From assembly GCF_001403635.1 (NCBI RefSeq), contig NZ_LN879468.1, forward strand, positions 558,001 through 622,000: DNA of 64,000 bases, given 5' to 3'. Source of the DNA: Clostridium massiliamazoniense. GTDB taxonomy: Bacteria > Bacillota > Clostridia > Clostridiales > Clostridiaceae. Every line of letters begins with the position of its first letter. Position 1 is the stretch's first letter. This document shows, in pieces, positions 19,822 through 29,747 of the stretch. The notes under the pieces are model-generated. The model had not been told where the DNA came from. It did not search any database and saw nothing but the letters and a program-made list of their open reading frames with translations. Position numbers and translations under genes: made by a program.

Positions 19822-20616
19822 TTATATTGTTCCTTTTACCTTATTATAAATATCTTCAGTAACTTTCCATCTGTCATTACAATTTAAAACAACAATAATA
19901 ATGTTTCTATCTTTGTTTCTAACCGATGAAACAAGACATTTACCAGCCTGACCAGTATATCCTGTTTTAACTCCGTTAGCCCCTTCAATACGCCATAAAA
20001 TTTTATTAATATTATTGTAATCTCTTGAGAAATTATAAACATTTCTTCCTAAAGATTTAGTTGAAACAATTTCTCTGAATGTATCATTTTCCATTGCTAC
20101 TGATGCAACCATAGCTAAATCATAAGCAGTTGAAAAATGCTTAGAGCTATCTAGGCCATGAGGAGATTGAAAATTAGAATCTACTAAGCCAATAGATTTA
20201 CTAAAATTATTCATCATCACTGCGAAACCATCTATGCTTCCACCTAAGTGTTCAGCTATAGCTATAGCTGCATCATTACCAGATTTATGCATTAATCCCC
20301 ACAAAAGTTCTCTTAATTTTATTTCTTCTCCAGCTTTATATCCTACTTTAGATCCTCTTATAGAAGAGGCATTTTTAGATATTGTTACAGTATCATCTAA
20401 ATTCCCATAATTAATTGCAACTAGAGCTGTTATTATTTTAGTAGTACTTGCCATTGCAACATTATCAAAAGCCTTCTTTTCAAATAAAATTTCTTTAGTC
20501 TTTCCATCTATAGCAATAGCATTTCTAGCAGTATTTGCTATAGATTGAGCGTATGTAGTTACAGGAAAAGTAACTATTAACATAAGTGATATTAATAAAC
20601 TCATTAATTTTTTCAT
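19822..20616 (-). CDS. dacB: D-alanyl-D-alanine carboxypeptidase, S11 family (DacB-like)
   Basis: A penicillin-binding carboxypeptidase that trims peptidoglycan pentapeptides outside the membrane. The 264-residue protein has a signal peptide (cleavage near TYA-QS, about residue 23), then STTK (57-60), SGN (112-114) and KTG (217-219). It lacks the long C-terminal domain of PBP5, as expected for the short sporulation-type DacB/DacF enzymes of clostridia. The ATG at 20616 has GGAGGG 7 bases upstream, so the longer frame is not used. DacB-type enzymes act on spore cortex in Bacillus; the name is by family and context, and the spmA/spmB genes that follow dacB in Bacillus are absent. Confidence 0.85.
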   Translation of the reverse strand: MKKLMSLLISLMLIVTFPVTTYAQSIANTARNAIAIDGKTKEILFEKKAFDNVAMASTTKIITALVAINYGNLDDTVTISKNASSIRGSKVGYKAGEEIKLRELLWGLMHKSGNDAAIAIAEHLGGSIDGFAVMMNNFSKSIGLVDSNFQSPHGLDSSKHFSTAYDLAMVASVAMENDTFREIVSTKSLGRNVYNFSRDYNNINKILWRIEGANGVKTGYTGQAGKCLVSSVRNKDRNIIIVVLNCNDRWKVTEDIYNKVKGTI

Positions 20617-20729
20617 AAAAATTCCCTCCAATAGGTAGCCTTTTACTTAAAATCTATATTTTTTGAGAAATTGTAGTAAAATTTATTAAATTAGCTAATA
20701 CTTAATATAGATATTTAAGGAGGCTTTTT

Positions 20730-21320
20730 ATGTTTAAACTATTTATTACATTGGTTATTATTTTAATATTATTATTTCCTATAAAAATTAAATTATCTCT
20801 TTTTTTTGATGGAAATAACTTCGAAATAAAATTATTTAAATTTAATATTTTAAAAATGAATATAAGTGAATTATTATTGAAAGTTAAAAACTTAAATTCG
20901 AAAGATAAAAAAACTAAAAACGAAAAAAAAAGTAAAAAGAAAACAGTATACTTATTAAAACATCTTGATATAAAAAAAATAAATTTAATAAATAATTTTA
21001 TAGATAATAAATATAAACCAAAGTTAATTATTTATAATGATATTTCTTATTCACTATGTGATGCAGCTATTACAGCTATAGTTTACGGTTTAATAAGTGC
21101 TGTATTTTACTCTTTTTTTGCTACTATTAATTTATTTTTTAATTTAAAAATAAATTATAATAAAATAACACCTATTTTCGAAGATAAAAATTCAATTAGT
21201 TTTTTTAATAAAAGTATAATTAAAGTTAATCTTGTGCAAATTATTATTATGATAGTAATTATTATAAAAAATACAAGATTTAAAGGAGGAACCCAAAAGG
21301 GGAATACATATGGAAAATAA
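20730..21320 (+). CDS. DUF2953 domain-containing membrane protein
   Basis: A 196-residue protein with an N-terminal membrane helix (about 1-17, before PIKIKLSLFFDG), a Lys-rich central section (about 50-75), a hydrophobic stretch around 110-135 and a second hydrophobic end (168-180). This matches the DUF2953 family. In clostridia and Bacillus DUF2953 genes sit directly upstream of ytfJ, as here with an 11-base overlap, so a role in sporulation is likely but unproven. It starts behind AGGAGG. Confidence 0.8.
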   Translation: MFKLFITLVIILILLFPIKIKLSLFFDGNNFEIKLFKFNILKMNISELLLKVKNLNSKDKKTKNEKKSKKKTVYLLKHLDIKKINLINNFIDNKYKPKLIIYNDISYSLCDAAITAIVYGLISAVFYSFFATINLFFNLKINYNKITPIFEDKNSISFFNKSIIKVNLVQIIIMIVIIIKNTRFKGGTQKGNTYGK

Positions 21321-21762
21321 ACACCCACTAGAAAGTTTAATGAAAAGTACCTTAGAAAATTTAAGAACTATGATTGATGTAAATACTGTTATAGGTGAAA
21401 CTATTGAAACTAAAGATGGCACATATATTATTCCTATTTCAAAAGTTTGTTTTGGCTTTGCTTCAGGAGGAACAGATTTCCCTAAAACTAAAGAAACTTT
21501 AAATTCAGAAGGGAAATTTCCCTTTGGTGGTGGATCAGGATCTGGAGTATCAGTAAAACCAGTGGCATTTTTAATTTTTAAAGATAATAATATTAGATTA
21601 TTACCTGTAACACAGTCAAGTAATCCTTATGATAAATTAATTGATACAGTACCTCAAGCTATAGAAATGTTAAAAGACCTTTTAGATAAATCCTGTAAAG
21701 GAAAAAAGAAAAAAAATGAAAATAATAATGATATAGTTAATGAATATGAAGATATTGACTAA
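21310..21762 (+). CDS. ytfJ: Sporulation protein YtfJ (GerW family)
   Basis: A 150-residue member of the GerW/YtfJ family (PF09579). The core LRTMIDVNTVIGETIETKDG and the glycine-rich GGGSGSGVSVKP segment (about 74-87) are diagnostic. In Bacillus GerW is a forespore protein needed for proper germination through the lytic enzyme SleB. It begins inside the end of the DUF2953 gene, so the two are translationally coupled. The C-terminus is Lys and Asn rich. Confidence 0.92.
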   Translation: MENKHPLESLMKSTLENLRTMIDVNTVIGETIETKDGTYIIPISKVCFGFASGGTDFPKTKETLNSEGKFPFGGGSGSGVSVKPVAFLIFKDNNIRLLPVTQSSNPYDKLIDTVPQAIEMLKDLLDKSCKGKKKKNENNNDIVNEYEDID

Positions 21763-21770
21763 CCAGAAGA

Positions 21771-21811
21771 AAAAGAGAGTTATGAAAAATTATCTTTCAT
21801 AACTCTCTTTT
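21771..21811. terminator. Bidirectional terminator between ytfJ and scpB
   Basis: A 17-base perfect stem (21771-21787 with 21795-21811) with a 7-base loop and T-runs on both strands. Its right arm covers the last codons of scpB, so the convergent ytfJ and scpB transcripts share it. Confidence 0.9.
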
Positions 21812-22383
21812 TTTGTTTCATTGTTATCATCAAATAATTCAATTGAAGGCAATTCATTAAGTTCACCTAATGCAAAATGTCTTAGAAATTCATCTGTTGT
21901 TCCATATAATATTGGTCTTCCAGGGGCATCTGCTCGTCCAGTTTCTTCAATTAAATTTTTTTCTATTAATCTCTGAATAGCACTTTCACTTTTTACACCT
22001 CGTATTTCATCTATTTCTATTTTAGTTATAGGTTGTTTATAAGCTATAATAGCTAAACTTTCTAAAGAAGCTTGTGATAAAGATTGCCTTGTATTCTTTT
22101 TTAGTAATTTTTGTATGAAAATACTATTTTCATTTTTTGTTACTAACTGAAAATTTCCATTAATAGTTATTAAGTTTATTCCTCTATCTTCATTATCATA
22201 ATTTAATGCTAATTCTTTTAATACAGATAAAACTTCCTCTATTGGTAAATCCATTGCTTTAGATATTTCAATTGGACTTAATGGATCTCCACTAACAAAA
22301 AGTAGTGATTCTATTATTGAAAATAACCTTTTTTTATTTGATACTTCTTTGAATTCTATTTGAGATATATTATTCAAATTCAT
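21790..22383 (-). CDS. scpB: Segregation and condensation protein B
   Basis: ScpB is a winged-helix subunit of the SMC-ScpA-ScpB condensin that compacts and separates chromosome arms. The 197-residue protein has tandem winged helices, the second with LESLAIIAYKQPITKIEIDEIRG, the family signature. Its start overlaps the end of scpA by 14 bases, so synthesis of the two partners is probably coupled. Length is normal. Confidence 0.96.
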   Translation of the reverse strand: MNLNNISQIEFKEVSNKKRLFSIIESLLFVSGDPLSPIEISKAMDLPIEEVLSVLKELALNYDNEDRGINLITINGNFQLVTKNENSIFIQKLLKKNTRQSLSQASLESLAIIAYKQPITKIEIDEIRGVKSESAIQRLIEKNLIEETGRADAPGRPILYGTTDEFLRHFALGELNELPSIELFDDNNETKKESYER

Positions 22384-23110
22384 TATTCCTTTCTATTATT
22401 ATTTCATCAAAATTATTATTTTGAATGACTGTTATTTCATTATTTTTAATCATTTCTAATAAAGCTAGAAATGTAACTACAACTTCTAATTTACATTGAC
22501 AATTTATTATTATATCAGAAAAATTCACTATTGGTTTGAATTTTATACTATTTTTTATTAATTTAATTTTATCTTTAATTTTATATTGATCTACTTTTAT
22601 TTTTTTTTCTATAACATTTCCATGATTTTGTTTTTCATTATATAATCTCATTAACTTATTGTATAGATTATATAAATCTAACATAGAAGTATTTTTTAGA
22701 TAATTAAAGTTATCAATTTCTTTTACATCTTCTATTATTTCAGGCTTTTTTGTAAATGATGTACCAGCATCAAAATCCTTGCCTTTAAAATATTCCGCTA
22801 TAAGTTTAAATTTTTTATACTCATTAAGTTTAACTAAAAGTTCTTTTGTCGGATCTTTATCCTCTTCCTCTTTCTGCTCTTTTGGTAGTAAAGTTTTTGA
22901 TTTTATTTCTATAAGCGTAGCTGCCATTACAATAAATTCTGAAGTTATTTCTAAATCTAATTCTTTCATAAAATTTATATAATCTAAATATTGTTTTACT
23001 ATTTCTTCTATTCTAATTTCATTTATATCCATTTCATTTTTTTTTATTAAATGTAATAATAAATTAAATGGCCCATCAAAATTAGATATTTTTATTATTG
23101 GCATTGCCAT
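22370..23110 (-). CDS. scpA: Segregation and condensation protein A
   Basis: The kleisin subunit of the SMC complex. The protein (246 residues from the ATG at 23110) has the N-terminal FDGPFNLLLHLIKKNEMDI motif that binds the SMC neck, a middle helical region with AATLIEIKSKTLLP, and a C-terminal winged helix. The ATG at 23110 has GGAGAG 6 bases upstream; the ATG at 23128 lies before that site and is rejected. The central linker is Lys/Glu-rich. Confidence 0.95.
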   Translation of the reverse strand: MAMPIIKISNFDGPFNLLLHLIKKNEMDINEIRIEEIVKQYLDYINFMKELDLEITSEFIVMAATLIEIKSKTLLPKEQKEEEDKDPTKELLVKLNEYKKFKLIAEYFKGKDFDAGTSFTKKPEIIEDVKEIDNFNYLKNTSMLDLYNLYNKLMRLYNEKQNHGNVIEKKIKVDQYKIKDKIKLIKNSIKFKPIVNFSDIIINCQCKLEVVVTFLALLEMIKNNEITVIQNNNFDEIIIERNNEFE

Positions 23111-23162
23111 GAACAACTCTCCTAACATTTTATTTAATTATATAATAATATCAAAATACTTA

Positions 23163-23195
23163 AACAAAAGGAAGTCTTTCAAACTTCCTTTTGTT
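23163..23195 (-). terminator. Terminator after dacF
   Basis: A 12-base perfect stem (23163-23174 with 23184-23195) and 9-base loop just past the dacF stop. The minus-strand side runs AACAAAAG then CTTTTGTT, giving a T-rich tail. Confidence 0.75.
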
Positions 23196-23203
23196 ATCAA
23201 TTT

Positions 23204-24388
23204 TTAAGAAAATAAACTATTAAATTTAATTTTGATTTTTTCCAAGAAACTATTTAAATTTAAATCTCTATCAGAGTAAAGATCTATTTCTCCTATTAAA
23301 CTATCATCTATATAGTATTCACACTTACCTGCTTTTTCATTAGCTTTGAAAACAGTCTTGTTATCATCTATTTTAACCTTTTTAACTATTTTTTCCTTCA
23401 TACCTTTTGGATATGTTAAAGTTAAATCAGTACAGGCTTTTAATATTATGTATTTATCTCCTTTTTTATTAAATATACATTTTTCAATTTCTGAATCTTT
23501 AGTTGCTATTTTACTACTTTCAAATTTTGAAAAACCATAATTCATCAACATACTTGCATCTCTATTTCTTACTTTATAGGTAGGGGCACCCATTATTACA
23601 GCTAAAACCCTAGTTCCATCTCTTTTAGCTGTTGCTGATATACAATATTTAGCTTCATTTGTAAAACCGGTCTTAAGACCATCACACCCATTAAAAAATC
23701 TTACTAATTTATTATGGTTCACTAATTCTATAGGACTTCTTCTGCCTTCAGAAATTGTTTCCATATATTTCCCTGAAAATTTTAAAATAGTTTCATGTTT
23801 GAGAAGTTCCCTAGACATTATTGATATATCATAAGCTGTTGATAAATGTCCTTGTATAGGTAATCCAGTACAATTTTTAAATGTAGTATTTTTCATCCCT
23901 AATTCACTAGCACGCTTATTCATCATTTCTACGAAGGCTTCTTCACTTCCACCTAAATATTCAGCAAGGGCAACTGCTGAATCATTTCCTGATGCTATAG
24001 CCACTCCCTTTAAGAGTTCTTCAACAGTTCTAATTTCTCCAGTATCCAATAACATTGTGCTTCCACCCATTTTTTTTGCATTTTCGCTTACTGTTACTTT
24101 ATCATTTAATTTAATTTTCCCTGAATCTACAGATTCCATTGTAAGTAACATTGTCATTATTTTTGTTACTGAAGCAGGTGCGAATTTTTCGTTAGGATTT
24201 TTCTCATATATTATTTTACCACTAGAAACCTCCATTAATAAAGCAGATTTTGCATCTACATCTAAAGCAGATGATTTTTCAGTAGATGTTTTTTCATCAG
24301 ACATTACAGTGAGTGGTGTAATAGCTATAAAAAATAACATTAAAGTTGAAAGTAATATAGCAGCAATTCTATTTAGTTTAATTTTCAT
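23204..24388 (-). CDS. dacF: D-alanyl-D-alanine carboxypeptidase (PBP5-like, DacF family)
   Basis: An S11 carboxypeptidase of 394 residues: signal peptide (1 to about 30), catalytic domain with SVTK (73-76), SGN (133-135) and KTG (239-241), then the beta-rich PBP5 C-terminal domain (about 290-375) and a short C-terminal helix that can lie on the membrane. The ATG at 24388 has AAAGGAG upstream; the longer frame to 24421 lacks a site. It sits between the acc/fab operon and scpAB. Whether it works in vegetative wall maturation or in sporulation cannot be read from sequence. Confidence 0.9.
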   Translation of the reverse strand: MKIKLNRIAAILLSTLMLFFIAITPLTVMSDEKTSTEKSSALDVDAKSALLMEVSSGKIIYEKNPNEKFAPASVTKIMTMLLTMESVDSGKIKLNDKVTVSENAKKMGGSTMLLDTGEIRTVEELLKGVAIASGNDSAVALAEYLGGSEEAFVEMMNKRASELGMKNTTFKNCTGLPIQGHLSTAYDISIMSRELLKHETILKFSGKYMETISEGRRSPIELVNHNKLVRFFNGCDGLKTGFTNEAKYCISATAKRDGTRVLAVIMGAPTYKVRNRDASMLMNYGFSKFESSKIATKDSEIEKCIFNKKGDKYIILKACTDLTLTYPKGMKEKIVKKVKIDDNKTVFKANEKAGKCEYYIDDSLIGEIDLYSDRDLNLNSFLEKIKIKFNSLFS

Positions 24389-24465
24389 ATAAAAAACTCC
24401 TTTCATAAATAGCATTTCCAAAAAGAAAAAAAATATGAAAGTGAACTTAATATTAACATATATAA

Positions 24466-24509
24466 AAAAATAGTAAGAAATGAATATATATTCATTTCTT
24501 ACTATTTTT
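24466..24509 (-). terminator. Terminator of the fatty acid synthesis operon
   Basis: A near-perfect 44-base inverted repeat (arms 24466-24486 and 24489-24509) with terminal A5/T5 runs, starting at the accA stop codon. It ends the 11-gene fab/acc transcript. Confidence 0.9.
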
Positions 24510-25323
24510 ATAGTGATTGTTCAATTGTTCTAAATTTATTATATCTATTATTTTTAAGTGTTTCTGCATCTAAATCAGCTAATTCATCTATTGCTGATAA
24601 AATTGTTTTTTTTATTAATAAAGAAGCTCTATCTGGATTTTTATGAGCTCCCCCTAAAGGTTCTTTTATTATTCCATCAATAATATTAAAGTTTTTTAAG
24701 TCTTGAGCTGTTATTTTCATTACTTCAGCAGCTTCTTTTGCTCTGCTACTATCCTTCCATAAAATAGTAGCAAATCCTTCTGGTGATAATATAGAATAAA
24801 TAGAATGTTCTAGCATATAAATTTTGTCAGCAATACTTAGAGCTAATGCTCCACCACTACCACCTTCACCTATTACAATAGAAATTATAGGAACTCTTAT
24901 TCCCATTAAACTAACTAGATTTTCAGCAATAGCATAACCTTGCCCTCTTTCTTCGGCTTCTAATCCACAAAAAGCCCCCGGTGTATCTATAAAACATACT
25001 ACTGGTCTATTAAATTTATCTGCTTGTTTTATTAATCTCAGTGCTTTTTTATATCCCTCTGGATGTGGCATTCCGAAATTTCTTTCTATATTCTCTTTTG
25101 TATTTTCACCTTTACATATACCAATTATAGTATAAGATCTATTTGCTAAAGTTCCTATTCCACCCATAATAGCTTTATCATCACCAAATGAACGATCTCC
25201 ATGCAATTCTATAAAACTATCAAAAATGGACTCAATGTAAAATTTAGCTGTAGGTCTATCTAGTCTTCTAGCTGTTTCTACTTTCTCCCAACAACTCATT
25301 GTTCTTATTAAATCTCTACTCAT
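24508..25323 (-). CDS. accA: Acetyl-CoA carboxylase carboxyltransferase subunit alpha
   Basis: With AccD it transfers the carboxyl group from carboxybiotin to acetyl-CoA, giving malonyl-CoA. The 271-residue protein has the crotonase-like fold with GEGGSGGALALSIADKI and FIDTPGAF. It is shorter than the 319-residue E. coli subunit, as is common in Firmicutes. It is the last gene of the operon; its start, one base after accD ends, follows GAGGTG. Confidence 0.96.
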   Translation of the reverse strand: MSRDLIRTMSCWEKVETARRLDRPTAKFYIESIFDSFIELHGDRSFGDDKAIMGGIGTLANRSYTIIGICKGENTKENIERNFGMPHPEGYKKALRLIKQADKFNRPVVCFIDTPGAFCGLEAEERGQGYAIAENLVSLMGIRVPIISIVIGEGGSGGALALSIADKIYMLEHSIYSILSPEGFATILWKDSSRAKEAAEVMKITAQDLKNFNIIDGIIKEPLGGAHKNPDRASLLIKKTILSAIDELADLDAETLKNNRYNKFRTIEQSL

Positions 25324-25324
25324 T

Positions 25325-26185
25325 TTACACCTCGTGAATTTTCAAAATTTTACTTAGTAAATGTCTTAACTCTTTTCTATTTACTATTTTATCCACAAAT
25401 CCTTTTTCTAATAAAAATTCTGATTGTTGAAACTTATTTGGTAATTTTTCATTTATTGTTTTTTCTATTACTCTTCTACCAGCAAATCCTATTAAGCAAT
25501 TTGGTTCACTTAATATAATATCCCCATCCATTGCAAAACTTGCAGTAACTCCACCAGTAGTAGGATCTGTTAATATAGTTATATATAAAAGTCCAGCCTC
25601 TGAATGTCTATATAAAGCTCCACTTATTTTCGCCATTTGCATAAGAGAAAATATTCCTTCTTGCATTCTAGCACCACCAGAAGCTGTGAAAATTAGTAAT
25701 GGAAGCTTTTTTTCTGTAGCATATTCGATTAATCTTGTTATCTTTTCACCTACAGCTGATCCCATGCTTCCCATCATAAAATTAGGATCCATTACAGCTA
25801 TAGCAACTTTAATATGATTTATAGCTCCAATTCCTGTTATAACAGCTTCATTTAAATTGCTCATTTTTTCAGTAAGTTTAACTTTTTCATTATATCCTTC
25901 AAAATTTAGAGGATTTCTCCCTTTTAGAGTAGAATTTAATTCAACAAATGTATTTTCATCTAATATATTTTTTAATCTTTCTTTAGAATTTAATCTAAAA
26001 TGATAATTGCAATTAGGACATACATTTAAATTATTTTTTAAATCTTCTGTATATAAAAGAGCATTGCAGTTATTACATTTACTCCACATTCCTGTAGGGA
26101 TATTAGGCTTATCTTTTTTTTCAGATTTTAGTTCAACTTTACTTACTGTTATTAATTTTCTTCTATTTAGTATATCTGTTAACAT
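25325..26185 (-). CDS. accD: Acetyl-CoA carboxylase carboxyltransferase subunit beta
   Basis: The partner of AccA. The 286-residue protein has the N-terminal zinc ribbon with C37, C40, C56 and C59, then the carboxyltransferase domain ([34 protein letters not shown]). Its ATG overlaps the accC stop (TAATG), so the two are translationally coupled. Confidence 0.96.
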   Translation of the reverse strand: MLTDILNRRKLITVSKVELKSEKKDKPNIPTGMWSKCNNCNALLYTEDLKNNLNVCPNCNYHFRLNSKERLKNILDENTFVELNSTLKGRNPLNFEGYNEKVKLTEKMSNLNEAVITGIGAINHIKVAIAVMDPNFMMGSMGSAVGEKITRLIEYATEKKLPLLIFTASGGARMQEGIFSLMQMAKISGALYRHSEAGLLYITILTDPTTGGVTASFAMDGDIILSEPNCLIGFAGRRVIEKTINEKLPNKFQQSEFLLEKGFVDKIVNRKELRHLLSKILKIHEV

Positions 26186-27531
26186 TATTTATTCACCAAC
26201 TTATTTGATAAAAATGATGTATCATATGAACCATCTATAAATTTATCATCATTTAATATATCAAAATGATAATCTATATTAGTTGTAACACCTTCTATTG
26301 CAAATTCATCTAAAGCCCTTTTCATCTTAATTATAGCTTCATTTCTATCCTTACCATGGACTATTAATTTACCTATCATTGAATCATAACAGTGAGGAAT
26401 TTTATAACCAGGATAAATGGCAGTATCCATTCTTACACCGAATCCACCGGGAATATTAACGCTTTCTATTACACCTGGACAAGGCATGAAGTTTTTATAA
26501 GGGTCTTCAGCATTTATTCTACATTCTATAGAGTGACCATTTATAGTAAGCATATCTTGAGAAATAGATAATTTTTCACCTGAAGCTATTCTTAATTGCT
26601 CTTTAACTAAATCAATATTAGTTATCATTTCAGTTATTGGATGTTCTACTTGTATTCTAGTATTCATTTCCATGAAATAAAAATTATTATTTTTGTCTAA
26701 AAGAAATTCTATAGTTCCAGCATTTTCATAATTTACAGCTTTTGCAGCAGAAATAGCTGCAGAACCAATTATTTTTCTTAATTCATCATTTAATATACTA
26801 GATGGAGCTTCTTCTATAACTTTTTGATTTTTACGTTGAACAGAACAATCTCTTTCAAATAAATGAACTACATTTCCAAAACTATCAGCTAATATTTGAA
26901 ATTCTATATGCTTTGGATTTTCTATAAATTTTTCTATATACATTGTATCATCATTAAAATTTGCTTTAGCTTCTGCTTTTGCATTATTATAATTTGATTC
27001 AAATTCTTCTAGTTTTCTTATTATTCTTATTCCTTTACCGCCACCACCAGCTGCTGCTTTTATCATGACAGGAAATCCAATTTCTTTAGCTATACTTAAA
27101 CCATGTGTTGCTGATTCTATAACGCCTTCATATCCTGGAACTATAGGAATATCTGCTTTTTTCATAATTTCTCTTGCTCTAGCTTTATTTCCCATAAGTT
27201 CTATAGCCTGCCAAGATGGACCTATAAATTTTATATTGCATTCTTCGCACATCTTTGCGAATCTAGGATTTTCAGATAAAAATCCAAATCCAGGATGTAT
27301 AGCTTCTGCCCCTGTTAGAACACAGGCACTCAATATATTGGCTATATTAAGATAACTATCCTTTGAGTTCCATGGTCCAATACATACGGCTTCATCAGCA
27401 AGTTTTACGTGAAGTGCATCTTTATCCATTTCGGAATAAACCGCTACAGTTAAAATTCCAAGTTCCCTACAGGCACGTATAACTCTTACAGCTATTTCAC
27501 CCCTATTTGCAATTAATACTTTTTTAAACAT
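26185..27531 (-). CDS. accC: Acetyl-CoA carboxylase biotin carboxylase subunit
   Basis: Uses ATP and bicarbonate to carboxylate the biotin on AccB. The protein (448 residues from the ATG at 27531) has the N-terminal [15 protein letters not shown], the ATP-grasp glycine loop [11 protein letters not shown], and the [14 protein letters not shown] active-site segment. The ATG at 27531 has AGGTGA 5 bases upstream; an in-frame GTG three codons earlier is less suitable. Length is standard. Confidence 0.97.
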   Translation of the reverse strand: MFKKVLIANRGEIAVRVIRACRELGILTVAVYSEMDKDALHVKLADEAVCIGPWNSKDSYLNIANILSACVLTGAEAIHPGFGFLSENPRFAKMCEECNIKFIGPSWQAIELMGNKARAREIMKKADIPIVPGYEGVIESATHGLSIAKEIGFPVMIKAAAGGGGKGIRIIRKLEEFESNYNNAKAEAKANFNDDTMYIEKFIENPKHIEFQILADSFGNVVHLFERDCSVQRKNQKVIEEAPSSILNDELRKIIGSAAISAAKAVNYENAGTIEFLLDKNNNFYFMEMNTRIQVEHPITEMITNIDLVKEQLRIASGEKLSISQDMLTINGHSIECRINAEDPYKNFMPCPGVIESVNIPGGFGVRMDTAIYPGYKIPHCYDSMIGKLIVHGKDRNEAIIKMKRALDEFAIEGVTTNIDYHFDILNDDKFIDGSYDTSFLSNKLVNK

Positions 27532-27545
27532 AAAAATCACCTAAC

Positions 27546-27968
27546 CTATTGTATTGCGAATAAAATTTCACCACTACAAGCAATTTTACCATCAACAGAT
27601 GCAGTTCCTTTTCCTATTCCTACAGGTCCTTTTAATTTTGTTATTTCTACTTCTAATTTTAGAACATCTCCGGGAACAACTTGTTTTTTAAATCTAGCTT
27701 TATTAATACCTGCAAAAAGTGGAGTTTTACCTTTAAATTCTTCTTTTGTAAGTAAAGCAATAGCTCCAGTTTGTGCTAATGCCTCTACTATTAATACACC
27801 AGGCATTATAGGATATTCTGGATAATGCCCTTGGAAAAATTCCTCATTGGCAGTAACATTTTTATATGCTATCACTTTAGATCCTTCTTCAAGATATTCA
27901 ACCTTGTCAACCAATAAGAAAGGATATCTGTGTGGTAATATTTTCTTTATATCATTAATTCCTAACAT
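27546..27968 (-). CDS. fabZ: 3-hydroxyacyl-ACP dehydratase
   Basis: Removes water from 3-hydroxyacyl-ACP in the elongation cycle. The 140-residue hotdog-fold protein has the motif [13 protein letters not shown] with the catalytic His, and the [20 protein letters not shown] helix with the catalytic Glu. It lies between accB and accC as in the pneumococcal operon. No FabA or FabM isomerase is nearby, so how unsaturated fatty acids are made is not explained here. Confidence 0.96.
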   Translation of the reverse strand: MLGINDIKKILPHRYPFLLVDKVEYLEEGSKVIAYKNVTANEEFFQGHYPEYPIMPGVLIVEALAQTGAIALLTKEEFKGKTPLFAGINKARFKKQVVPGDVLKLEVEITKLKGPVGIGKGTASVDGKIACSGEILFAIQ

Positions 27969-27971
27969 TAA

Positions 27972-28475
27972 TTATTTCCTCCTAACTTTAAATAAAGGTT
28001 TTCCATACTCAACCATCTCTCCATTTTTAACCATAATAGAAACTATTTCTCCATTTATCTCTGATTCTAATTCATTCATAAGTTTCATAGCTTCTATTAT
28101 ACAAAGAGTATCACCTTCTTTAATAGAATCACCAACTTTAACAAATGGATCTAAATCAACTCCAGGTGCTTCATAAAATGTTCCTACCATTGGAGATGTT
28201 ATTATTGTTAAATTTTCATCTATTTCTTTTTCTAAAGAATCAACAGAGTCTCTTTTCTTATCTAAAACTTCTATATTATTTTCTATTTTGCTACTGATAT
28301 TTTTGTTTGTATCGATTGACTTATCACTTTCATAATTAGAATAATCAGAAGAGGAAGTGTTTCTCACTTCTGATTTATCCATTTTTAAATAATTATCATC
28401 TAATTTTAATTCAAATAAACTTATATTTGAATTATCTATTTTATCAATTAATTCTTTAATTTCTGTTATATTCAC
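27972..28475 (-). CDS. accB: Biotin carboxyl carrier protein of acetyl-CoA carboxylase
   Basis: Carries the biotin that shuttles carboxyl groups between AccC and AccAD. The protein has 167 residues from the GTG at 28475, chosen because AGAGGTGG lies 5 bases upstream; the in-frame GTG at 28484 overlaps that site. A flexible acidic/Ser/Asn linker (about 30-90) precedes the biotinyl domain, with the biotinylated lysine K131 in EAMKLMNE. Confidence 0.95.
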   Translation of the reverse strand: MNITEIKELIDKIDNSNISLFELKLDDNYLKMDKSEVRNTSSSDYSNYESDKSIDTNKNISSKIENNIEVLDKKRDSVDSLEKEIDENLTIITSPMVGTFYEAPGVDLDPFVKVGDSIKEGDTLCIIEAMKLMNELESEINGEIVSIMVKNGEMVEYGKPLFKVRRK

Positions 28476-28486
28476 TATAACCACCT

Positions 28487-29731
28487 CTAATTATAATTTT
28501 TAAATAATAATGAAACGTTATGGCCACCAAAACCAAGTGAATTACTTAATGAATAATCAATTTTTTTATTAACTCCTTCATTTGGTGTGTAATTTAAATC
28601 ACATGCCTCATCTTTAACTTTATAACCAATAGTTGGTGGTACAAAACTATCATTCATAGCTTTAACACAAATAATGGCTTCTATAGCTCCAGCTGCACCT
28701 AGTAAATGTCCTGTCATTGATTTTGTTGAAGAAATAGAAATATCATATGCTCTCTCTCCAAAACAATTTTTTATTGCTTGAGTTTCAACTTTATCATTTG
28801 CAGCTGTACTTGTTCCGTGAGCATTTATATAAGCTACATCATTTTTATTAATTCCGCCTTCTAATATAGCGCTTTCCATTGCTTTTGCGGCACCTTCACC
28901 ATTAGGATTTGGAGATGTTATATGATAAGCGTCACTTGTTGCTCCGTATCCAATAACTTCACCATAAATTTTAGCTCCTCTTTTTTTAGCACTTTCTAAA
29001 CTTTCTAGTATTAATATACCAGCTCCCTCACCCATTACAAATCCATTTCTCTCCTTATCAAATGGGATTGAAGCTCTTTCTAAATCTTGTGATGTACTTA
29101 GTGCTTTTAGGTTAGAAAAACCTGCAATTCCAGATCTAATTATTGCCGCTTCTGAACCTCCAGCAATAACTATATCCATATAACCATGTTTTATTTGTCT
29201 AAAAGCATCCCCTATAGAACTTGCTCCTGATGCACAAGCACTTACAGTAGAAGCTGATATACCTTTTGCACCATATCTCATTGATAATGTACCAGAAACC
29301 ATATTTATTATTGAACTAGGAATATAAAATGGTGATACTCTTTTTGGACCTTTTTTTAATAATACTTCCATTTGAGATTCCATTGTTGTATATCCACCAA
29401 TTCCAGATCCTACAATAACTCCAAATCTATAAGGATCAATATCTTCTATTTTTAATTTTGCATCCTCCATAGCCTCATCTGCTGCTTTAATTGCAAGATG
29501 AACAAATTTATCACTTCTACGCGCTTCTTTTTTTCCCAAATAATCTTCAGCACTAAAATTTTTGACTGTTCCTGCTATATGAACATCATATTCTGTTGTA
29601 TCAAAATAATTTTCTTTATCAATTGTTGTAATTCCACAAACGCCATCTTTTATATTATTCCAAAATTCATTCACATTATTTCCGACTGGAGTTATTGCTC
29701 CAAGTCCTGTTATAACTACTCTATGTTCCAT
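28487..29731 (-). CDS. fabF: 3-oxoacyl-ACP synthase II
   Basis: Elongating condensing enzyme. The 414-residue thiolase-fold protein has the active-site cysteine C166 in VSACASGA, and the catalytic histidines in INAHGTST and SMTGHLLGAAGA (Cys-His-His triad typical of KAS I/II). Length is standard. It starts behind AAGGAG, 16 bases after fabG ends. Confidence 0.97.
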   Translation of the reverse strand: MEHRVVITGLGAITPVGNNVNEFWNNIKDGVCGITTIDKENYFDTTEYDVHIAGTVKNFSAEDYLGKKEARRSDKFVHLAIKAADEAMEDAKLKIEDIDPYRFGVIVGSGIGGYTTMESQMEVLLKKGPKRVSPFYIPSSIINMVSGTLSMRYGAKGISASTVSACASGASSIGDAFRQIKHGYMDIVIAGGSEAAIIRSGIAGFSNLKALSTSQDLERASIPFDKERNGFVMGEGAGILILESLESAKKRGAKIYGEVIGYGATSDAYHITSPNPNGEGAAKAMESAILEGGINKNDVAYINAHGTSTAANDKVETQAIKNCFGERAYDISISSTKSMTGHLLGAAGAIEAIICVKAMNDSFVPPTIGYKVKDEACDLNYTPNEGVNKKIDYSLSNSLGFGGHNVSLLFKNYN

Positions 29732-29747
29732 TTAAATCTACTCCTTT

